Assembly: GCA_013003535.1 (NCBI GenBank)
Contig: JABDIY010000058.1
Location: forward strand, 1 to 64,000
Direction: 5' to 3'
DNA length: 64,000 nucleotides
DNA from: Acidimicrobiales bacterium
GTDB taxonomy: Bacteria > Actinomycetota > Acidimicrobiia > Acidimicrobiales > SZUA-35
In this document: positions 58,091-64,000 of the stretch, one piece after another
How the letters are laid out: each line of letters starts with the position of its first letter
Numbering within the stretch: the stretch's first letter is position 1
The notes under the pieces: model-generated
What the model saw: the letters and a program-made list of their open reading frames with translations, nothing else
Database searches by the model: none
Told to the model about the DNA's origin: nothing
Made by a program: the position numbers and the translations under genes

Positions 58091-58999
58091 ATGTTCTGGG
58101 ACTGGTTCCTTGCCGCCAAGTTTGTTGGTGCGGTTGCTCTCGCCGTGGGCTTGGGGTGGGTGTGGACCAATTCCGAACTCGTCACCTCTGCCTACACTGA
58201 CGAACGAGCGGTTCAGGCCCTCACACTCCAACCCCTCAGCTTCTCCGTAGCAACCATTCCGCCCTCGGATGACGCGGCCTTCGAACTCGCGCCGGCACCG
58301 GACACGGGCAACATTCCGCTTACTCGGCTCGCGGTCTCGGACCCAGTTGTCACCAAGCCAGTGGTCCGGGGCGGTGATGCTCGACTGTCGGGTCACGTCC
58401 GAGGGCTGGGGCCGGATGACGTCGGTCAGGTACGCCTCACGCGAATCACCGATGGCGGCAGCAGCGACTGGACCGTCGGGGTGAACGCCGATGGCAGCTG
58501 GACCGCCCCGGGAATTCACGGCGGTCGGTACCGGATCCGGGCGCTCGTTCCGAATCTTCGAGCGTCCAATGGCTCCACCGTGCTATTCCTCGGTGAGGGT
58601 CAACGTCGCGAGTTGAACCTGGCTGTCACCACGCCGCCGGAAGGTCTGGTCTTCGAGCTGGTGGCCGCCGACGAGCTACCGCTTGGGAGTGATTCAGTCG
58701 TAGCCGTGACGGTCGGACGTCAGACCGTGGATGGCGAGGGTCGGAGCGTGCTTGCCGCCGTTCCTGGAGTCCCGGTCCAGGCGACCTTCTCCTCGCTTCT
58801 TTCAACATTGTCCGCAAATGTTGTCTCCACCGATCCAGGCGGTGCGGCACGATTCCTGGTTCGGTGCGGTGCTCCGGGTCGGGCATCGGTCACGTTTGTC
58901 GCCGGCGATCAAACGGCGCTTCTGACTTTGCCGCCCTGCGTCGCACCAGTCATCCAGATACCCCCCGCCGTTGGCGACGCGGAGTCTACCGATGGATGA
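58091..58999 (+). CDS. Membrane-anchored hypothetical protein with Ig-like domains
   Basis: I do not recognise this 302-aa protein. Residues 7-26 form one hydrophobic helix (LAAKFVGAVALAVGLGWVW), so it is a bitopic or signal-anchor protein with an exported body. The body has at least two beta-rich regions: residues about 95-180 resemble a carboxypeptidase-regulatory/Ig-like fold (LSGHVRGLGPDDVGQVRLTR, GSWTAPGIHGGRYRIRALVP). Residues 190-290 resemble a Big-type Ig domain (VPVQATFSSLLSTLSANVVS). AAAGG-type ribosome site lies 5 nt before the ATG. Its end overlaps the PBP start, so it probably works with the PBP in the cell envelope. Confidence 0.7.
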   Translation: MFWDWFLAAKFVGAVALAVGLGWVWTNSELVTSAYTDERAVQALTLQPLSFSVATIPPSDDAAFELAPAPDTGNIPLTRLAVSDPVVTKPVVRGGDARLSGHVRGLGPDDVGQVRLTRITDGGSSDWTVGVNADGSWTAPGIHGGRYRIRALVPNLRASNGSTVLFLGEGQRRELNLAVTTPPEGLVFELVAADELPLGSDSVVAVTVGRQTVDGEGRSVLAAVPGVPVQATFSSLLSTLSANVVSTDPGGAARFLVRCGAPGRASVTFVAGDQTALLTLPPCVAPVIQIPPAVGDAESTDG

Positions 59000-61196
59000 C
59001 TCCAACGAGATCGAGCGTCGGGGTACCGGGGCGGTTCTCGGAGTGGTCAACGTCGGGATCGCCCTAGCACTGGCGTTACTGCTCGTGCCTCCGGTCATGG
59101 CTGTGGTTGCCGTGTTCACTCTCCTGAAGGCACCGCTTCCCGGCGAGTTGCCGGAGGAACGCCCGGACCTGGTGGCCAAGCCGTCAGTCATCGTGGATTC
59201 CAAGGGCACTGAGATCGGCCTACTCCGGGGCTTCGAGCAGACGGTGGACGTGAAGCAGTCTGACATTCCCAAGGTGCTCAAGAATGCGGTGGTAGCGATC
59301 GAGGACCGACGCTTCTGGGAACACGACGGGGTTGATCTGGAGGGTGTGGCTCGAGCTGCCCGAGTGAACCTGGAGGCCGGTGGCATCGCCCAGGGCGGAT
59401 CCACGATCACCCAGCAATACGTGAAGAATGCGTACCTCACTCGCGATCAGACGTTTGAACGCAAGGCTCGAGAAGCCCTCCTGGCGGCGGAATTGGAACA
59501 GGTGATGAGTAAGGAGACCATCTTGTTCCGCTACCTGGAAACCTCATACTTCGGCGCCGGGGCCTACGGAATCGGTGCTGCCGCCGAGGTGTATTTCGCC
59601 AAGCCGGTCAATGATCTCGACATCTCCGAAGCCGCAACGCTGGCAGGGATCATTCAGGCGCCGTCTCGTCTGAGTCCTCGTTCCGACGTGGAGGCGGCCG
59701 ACGAACGTCGTCGGGTGGTGCTTCAGGCCATGTTGGACCAAGGCTATTTGGATGTGGAAACTTACGAGGTCGAGGCGGCGCGCACGCTCTGGCTGGTCGA
59801 GCGCGGCGATCCGCCATCGGGTCCGGTGACCGTGATCGCGCCCTTGGACGCCAAGGGAGCTACGGACCATCCCTTCTTCGTCGGCTGGGTGGAAGCCGAT
59901 CTGCTGGAACGATTTGGCGACGAGATCGTCTACCGCGGCGGACTTACGGTGGAGACCACCATCGATCCCTCCCTTCAGCAGGTAGCTGAAGACGTCATCG
60001 CCAACCGGCTCGGGTCCTCCGAGTTCCCGGTGGAGATGGCCTCGGTCACGATCGACCATGCCACGGGTCATGTGTTGGCCATGGTGGGGGGCCGCGATTA
60101 CGACTCGAGCCAGGTCAACCTGGCTATTGGTGGCAGTACCGGATTCCAACCGGGGTCGTCGTTCAAACCGATCGTGTTGGCGGAAGCCTTCAGTCGAGGC
60201 TTGGGCCCCGACACCGTTTACCGAGCGCCGGGGTCTTACGTTGTTCCCGGGTGCGTTGGCAATCAATGCACCATCGAAAACTACGACTACAAAGACCGCG
60301 GCCGGATCGATCTGCGGGAAGCCACCTGGAAGTCGGTGAACACGGTCTTTGCTCAACTCGTGCTGGATGTGTCGGTGGCTGACACGGCTACGTTGGCATC
60401 CGAGCTGGGGCTGGACCGGTTGGATCCCACAAGGGAGTACGGAGCCAGTTTGGCGCTGGGTGCCGCCGAGAGCTCTCCACTGGAGATGGCTTCGGCCTAT
60501 GGAACCTTCGCCAACGGAGGCATTCGCGTTGCCCCTACCGGGATCCTTCGAGTGACTGATGATGAGGGCAACGTCCTTCTGGACCATTCCGCTCCTGCTG
60601 GTGAAAAGGTCCTGGATCGGGCGGTGGCCGAGAACCTGACCGATGTTCTCCAGGGTGTGGTAACAGAAGGGACGGGCAAGCGAGCTGCGGTGGAGGACCA
60701 CTTCATCGCTGGGAAGACCGGAACGGCTCAGGCGTATCGGGCCGCCTGGTTCGTTGGCTATGACCCCAACCTCACCACCGCCATTTGGATGGGGCATGCG
60801 GACAAGTTGGCCAGCCTGTACAACGTCAACGGCGTTGGCAAGGTAACGGGCGGTAGCCACCCCGCCATTGCCTTCTCCGAGATCATGACCGCGGCTCTGG
60901 CCGACTATGAGCCCAGAGAGTTTCCCGAGCCAACCGAACTCCCCGCCCGGGTGGCGACCCCAGCTGAAGTAGTGGCATCCAGAACCGAGACCGTGGCGAA
61001 TCCAAGGTCTCATGTGGCCACGGTGGCTGCCGACTGTGGGGGGCCTTGTTATGCCACGGCAATCCCTCGGCCGGCGCTCTATGCACCGCCGGTGACCGCA
61101 CCGCCGCCCACTGCCCCGCCCCCCACCGCCTCGCTGCCCGGACAAGACCAAAACACTTCGCCAACTTCTGCCATCCAGGAAGAAAGTCAACCATGA
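58992..61196 (+). CDS. Class A penicillin-binding protein (transglycosylase/transpeptidase)
   Basis: A 734-aa bifunctional peptidoglycan synthase. One N-terminal membrane helix (about residues 16-46) precedes the GT51 transglycosylase domain with VVAIEDRRFWEHDGVD (catalytic Glu near 104), GGSTITQQYVKNAYL and LLFRYLE-type segments. The transpeptidase domain has SSFK (Ser near 389), SVN in WKSVNTVFAQL and GKTGTAQ (about 573). The C-terminal tail is Pro/Thr-rich. It starts inside the preceding gene and its stop overlaps the pseudoprotease start (ATGA), giving a three-gene envelope operon. Confidence 0.95.
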   Translation: MDDSNEIERRGTGAVLGVVNVGIALALALLLVPPVMAVVAVFTLLKAPLPGELPEERPDLVAKPSVIVDSKGTEIGLLRGFEQTVDVKQSDIPKVLKNAVVAIEDRRFWEHDGVDLEGVARAARVNLEAGGIAQGGSTITQQYVKNAYLTRDQTFERKAREALLAAELEQVMSKETILFRYLETSYFGAGAYGIGAAAEVYFAKPVNDLDISEAATLAGIIQAPSRLSPRSDVEAADERRRVVLQAMLDQGYLDVETYEVEAARTLWLVERGDPPSGPVTVIAPLDAKGATDHPFFVGWVEADLLERFGDEIVYRGGLTVETTIDPSLQQVAEDVIANRLGSSEFPVEMASVTIDHATGHVLAMVGGRDYDSSQVNLAIGGSTGFQPGSSFKPIVLAEAFSRGLGPDTVYRAPGSYVVPGCVGNQCTIENYDYKDRGRIDLREATWKSVNTVFAQLVLDVSVADTATLASELGLDRLDPTREYGASLALGAAESSPLEMASAYGTFANGGIRVAPTGILRVTDDEGNVLLDHSAPAGEKVLDRAVAENLTDVLQGVVTEGTGKRAAVEDHFIAGKTGTAQAYRAAWFVGYDPNLTTAIWMGHADKLASLYNVNGVGKVTGGSHPAIAFSEIMTAALADYEPREFPEPTELPARVATPAEVVASRTETVANPRSHVATVAADCGGPCYATAIPRPALYAPPVTAPPPTAPPPTASLPGQDQNTSPTSAIQEESQP

Positions 61197-62620
61197 CCCC
61201 TCCCACCGCCAACACGCCAGTGCGGCCCGACGCCAAGAAGCCCGTCCTCCGAGACCGTCCGCCGACCACGGGAAAGCGGCCGCCGGTCAAAACCCGCGCC
61301 GTGCCGCAACGACCAAGCGCGGGCCAGGTTCCGCCAGCACCCGGTAGGGCGACACCGCCGACACCGCCGCCGCCCATGTCCGTGGCGTCGCCACCGTCGC
61401 CTTCCCCTGGAACGAGCCCGCCCTCGAGAGTCGATGAGGCGAAGCGCTGGATTGCTCAGATCGTCACCGCACTGCCGTTGGATCGGGTTCGGGCGGCCGC
61501 TAGGTCATGGGTACGAAAGGCTCGTCGTGTCCCTCTCTTGTTCAAGAGGAGTCCTATCGCGTTTCGAGATGGGAACGACGCGATCACCACCACATCGAAA
61601 CGGAAAAAGCGGACTGGGGGGGTGGCGCCAGTGGTTCGCCCTCCCACATATCTGAGCCGACTACGGCAGGGTCGTTTGTTGGAACGGAAGGGGTTCGTGC
61701 CGCTCAGCCCCGGTCGGGTGAAGCGTCGCCACCGGATTCTGCCGCGCACGGCGATCGGGATCTCCTTCATGCTGCTATCGATGGGGGTTGGCGCAGCCTT
61801 CACCGGAGCCGGGTTCTATGCGTACTACGACAATCGGTTGGCGGCCAACGAAGCTGAGATCGCTCGTTTCGTGGAAGGGTTTGATGCCCAGTTCGTCGAC
61901 GCTTCGGAGTCGCTGAACCAGCTGCGGGGGGATTCGCTGGACCAGATACGGCGGGAACTCCAGCCGCTAGGCGAGTACGTGTCGGAACAAAACGGTGTGG
62001 TGAACCTGCCGGCGCAGGTTGGCCATTCGGTGTACCAGCTCCGGACCACCGATCACAACGGCAGGGTGGTCGCCGGATCGGCTGCTGCCGTAGCGGATCA
62101 TCGGGGCGGAACCGCTCTGGTGACGAGCTATTCGCTCGTGAAAGCGGGAACGATCTCGCCCGGTCCTGGAATCGAACTGGTGAAGGGCGACGAGGTGATT
62201 CTGGCCACGCTGTGGTCATGGGACGCCGAACGCGACCTGGCACTGGTAGTGACCGAGGTTTCGCTGCCCCGGCTGACCTTTGCCACCAACTCCGAACAGG
62301 TTGAGTTGGTGGGCGCCCGAGTCTTCGCTATGAGCGGGACCGGTGGACAAGGAGCTACGGCGTCGCCGGGAACGGTTCTGGACCGTTCGGCGGTGGGCCT
62401 CCAACACACCGCGGTGGTTGGCACGATGTTCAACGGCGGACCGCTGGTGAACAGCGAGGGTGAGCTGGTGGGCGTGGCGAGCACCACCTACTCGCCGCTC
62501 GGCGTGGACGGCGGTGACGTCTCTTTCGCTGCCGACCTCGACGGGGTCTGCGCCAAACTTTTGAACTGCGCTGATCCTGCCGAACCAGAGTCCAAGGACG
62601 AGGAGAACCCGGAGGGGTAA
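61193..62620 (+). CDS. Membrane-anchored trypsin-like pseudoprotease (HtrA/S1C-like)
   Basis: A 475-aa protein with a basic, Pro-rich cytoplasmic region (1-180), one membrane helix near 183-212 (ISFMLLSMGVGAAFTGAGFY), and a short coiled coil. A chymotrypsin-fold domain (about 275-460) follows. The fold is recognisable from ERDLALVVTEVSLP and NGGPLVNSEGELVGVAS. Only the Asp of the triad remains (DLALV). The His position of the LTNNHV motif reads VTSYSLV, and GNSGGPL reads MFNGGPL, so His and Ser are Ser and Asn. It is therefore expected to bind, not cut, exported peptides. Start ATG 61193 overlaps the PBP stop, with AGGAAG upstream. Confidence 0.85.
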   Translation: MTPPTANTPVRPDAKKPVLRDRPPTTGKRPPVKTRAVPQRPSAGQVPPAPGRATPPTPPPPMSVASPPSPSPGTSPPSRVDEAKRWIAQIVTALPLDRVRAAARSWVRKARRVPLLFKRSPIAFRDGNDAITTTSKRKKRTGGVAPVVRPPTYLSRLRQGRLLERKGFVPLSPGRVKRRHRILPRTAIGISFMLLSMGVGAAFTGAGFYAYYDNRLAANEAEIARFVEGFDAQFVDASESLNQLRGDSLDQIRRELQPLGEYVSEQNGVVNLPAQVGHSVYQLRTTDHNGRVVAGSAAAVADHRGGTALVTSYSLVKAGTISPGPGIELVKGDEVILATLWSWDAERDLALVVTEVSLPRLTFATNSEQVELVGARVFAMSGTGGQGATASPGTVLDRSAVGLQHTAVVGTMFNGGPLVNSEGELVGVASTTYSPLGVDGGDVSFAADLDGVCAKLLNCADPAEPESKDEENPEG

Positions 62621-62672
62621 CCCGGTTGGGAACGACCCTGTTGGGGGAGTGAGAGGTCCTGACCGCACCCAC

Positions 62673-62678
62673 TAGCCT
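62673..62678 (+). promoter_or_regulatory. -10 box, leaderless 63-aa membrane-protein gene
   Basis: TAGCCT, 6 nt before ATG 62685. It should also serve the coupled YihY gene. Confidence 0.65.
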
Positions 62679-62684
62679 GGTGGC

Positions 62685-62876
62685 ATGCTCTCTCAGACAG
62701 GTCTGCTGCTCGTCGGTGCCGGACTCCTGCTCGCGCTCATCGCGGTGATCATCGATCGTCTCAATTTCCCGCAAAGAAAGTTCACGCCCAAGCGGGTGTG
62801 GACCTACGGGCGGGGACCCTTCCGGGACCGGACGGGTGCGCACATCGTTGAGGTGTACGACGAGGAAGAGATCTGA
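62685..62876 (+). CDS. 63-aa single-pass membrane protein
   Basis: A small protein with one hydrophobic helix at residues 6-24 (GLLLVGAGLLLALIAVII), then a basic stretch (RLNFPQRKFTPKRVWTYG) and an acidic end (VEVYDEEEI). I do not know a named family. It has its own leaderless promoter, and its stop TGA shares a base with the ATG of the YihY gene. That coupling suggests a partner role in the membrane. Confidence 0.75.
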   Translation: MLSQTGLLLVGAGLLLALIAVIIDRLNFPQRKFTPKRVWTYGRGPFRDRTGAHIVEVYDEEEI

Positions 62877-64000
62877 TGGTCGCAGCGGTGCGCGATCGAA
62901 TTGATGCCTCGGGGATGGATCTCAATCCCTTTGACGATCCCAGCGCACGGCAACACAAAGTGGGGTTCATCCGGACGGCGAAGCTGGTCTTCAAACGATT
63001 TGGCCAACACAACGTCACCGTCATCGCCGCCGGGATCGCTTTCTACGCTCTTTTGGCCTTGTTGCCCACTTTGATCGCCATGACCAGCCTTTATTCGCTT
63101 GTGGCCGATCCTCAGGAGATCCTGGATCAGGTAGACAAGCTTGCCGCCACCATCGATCCTGAGCGCGAACCGGGTGGAACCGGAGACCTTGTGGAAAGCT
63201 TCGGAAACGCTGCGGTTGCCAAGAATGACGATGGATCCGTGGCCGAAGGAGGGTATTCCGCCGGTCGCCTCACCAGCCTGATCGTTGGCATCTTGGTGGC
63301 ATTGTTCTCCGCGTCGGGAACCGTACAGAAGCTGATGAATGCGGTGAACTCGGCGTATGAGGCAAAGGAGTCCCGACCGGGGATGTTCCTGCGCCTGTTG
63401 GCCTACATGTTCACGGCGGGAGCGATCCTTTTTGTGGTCGTGCTCATAGCGCTTCTTGGTGTTGTGCCCGCTCTCGCCGCCCGAGCAGACGTTGGCGGGA
63501 TCGCCGAGGTTGCAGTAAACGTCGGTACGTATCTCGGTTTGGCGCTGGCGTTTCCTTTTGCTCTCACGGTGCTTTATCGCTATAGCCCGGACCGCGTTCG
63601 GCGCACGCCGTGGCGGAACAGGGGAGCGATTGTGGCCACCGTGATCTGGGTTCTGTCGGCCATTGCCTTCAGCATCTATGCCCGAAGTGTCGGCAGCTTT
63701 GGCGCGGCGTATGCGTTGCTCGGTGGTATCGCAGGTCTGATCATCTTCTTCCAACTCACATCTATCTCCATCATCATCGGAGCAGAGGTGAATGCAGTTC
63801 TCGAAGATCCCGAAAATGCCAAGGCCAAGATCAAGTCGGCCAGCGAGTTGGCTACGCCAGCCGCGCTGCGGACGGCACCGGTGGACCGACTGAACGCAGC
63901 CGGCAAACGAGGGCGGAACGCCGTGCCCGTCCCGGCCGAACCCATCAGTCTGGGGAAAGCGCTGGTGGGCGTGGCCGCCCTCCTCTTCCTCGGTCGAAAC
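62876..64000 (+). CDS. YihY/virulence factor BrkB family protein (3' end outside window)
   Basis: The open frame runs 375 codons to the window edge without a stop, so the gene is partial. After about 30 polar residues comes FKRFGQHNVTVIAAGIAFYA, the characteristic YihY/BrkB opening, then ALLALLPTLIAMTSLYSLVA. Further membrane helices are at about residues 135-155, 175-200, 210-235, 245-270 and 280-300, including the family segment FGAAYALLGGIAGLIIFFQL near 275-295 and IIIGAEVNAVLED. After residue 310 the chain is polar with a further hydrophobic stretch at the edge (LVGVAALLFLG). The family's molecular role is unsettled; despite the old ribonuclease BN label, these are membrane proteins. Confidence 0.9.
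   Translation, partial: MVAAVRDRIDASGMDLNPFDDPSARQHKVGFIRTAKLVFKRFGQHNVTVIAAGIAFYALLALLPTLIAMTSLYSLVADPQEILDQVDKLAATIDPEREPGGTGDLVESFGNAAVAKNDDGSVAEGGYSAGRLTSLIVGILVALFSASGTVQKLMNAVNSAYEAKESRPGMFLRLLAYMFTAGAILFVVVLIALLGVVPALAARADVGGIAEVAVNVGTYLGLALAFPFALTVLYRYSPDRVRRTPWRNRGAIVATVIWVLSAIAFSIYARSVGSFGAAYALLGGIAGLIIFFQLTSISIIIGAEVNAVLEDPENAKAKIKSASELATPAALRTAPVDRLNAAGKRGRNAVPVPAEPISLGKALVGVAALLFLGRN

Noticed and set aside
59544-61190. 548-codon open frame antisense to the PBP gene
   Set aside because: The PBP frame has all catalytic motifs, and the antisense product shows only compositional bias.

Overview
The window is 64 kb of dense, moderately GC-rich bacterial chromosome. It reads as Actinomycetota, most likely class Acidimicrobiia. 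The gene set supports this: coproheme decarboxylase and other coproporphyrin-route heme genes, an F420-dependent LLM oxidoreductase, a PAC2 protein, a WS/DGAT acyltransferase, HelD, Lhr and SNF2/SWIM helicase genes, a GlnD-type PII uridylyltransferase, and a groEL with a perfect CIRCE operator and no groES beside it. The class-level call is inference. No rRNA, tRNA, CRISPR array or classical insertion sequence was seen.

Layout. 0.3-2 kb: groEL with CIRCE and a terminator. 2-10 kb: an MFS gene, fdhD and chdC, then a tightly overlapping operon of S1-domain protein, orphan receiver-like protein, GlnD and Nudix. 10-17.8 kb: metabolic and hypothetical genes (PAC2, GNAT, crotonase, UMF1-type MFS, FMN-dependent 2-hydroxyacid oxidase, PQQ-type sugar dehydrogenase lipoprotein, TesB). 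This stretch also holds a 53-aa gene with a LexA/SOS box at its promoter. 17.8-22 kb: a GtrA/methyltransferase pair convergent with a GT4/methyltransferase/alpha-barrel operon, probably for surface glycoconjugates. 22-28.8 kb: dtd, a secreted beta-propeller/beta-solenoid protein, lnt, hemE and cgoX. 28.8-42 kb: a nucleic-acid motor region (HelD, SNF2 helicase, SWIM protein, Lhr) with an LLM oxidoreductase and an MFS gene. 41.98-43.21 kb: a one-gene element bounded by 78-bp inverted repeats. 43-57.6 kb: a MacB/FtsX-like ABC exporter, GH13 glucosidase, class III cyclase/TPR protein, LysM lipoprotein, RsgA, S9 peptidase and WS/DGAT. 57.7-64 kb: ferredoxin, then a cell-envelope run (anchored beta-domain protein, class A PBP, trypsin-like pseudoprotease, 63-aa membrane protein, YihY cut by the window edge).

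Expression signals are unusually uniform. Twenty-four genes have a -10-like hexamer exactly 6 or 7 nt before the start codon, and twenty of these hexamers fit TANNNT. This predicts mostly leaderless mRNAs, and I used it to choose several starts.

The most interesting items are the inverted-repeat element around an AbiEi/DUF559-like gene, the SOS-box-controlled 53-aa gene, the leaderless promoter pattern, an Lnt without its catalytic cysteine, and a PBP-operon pseudoprotease.
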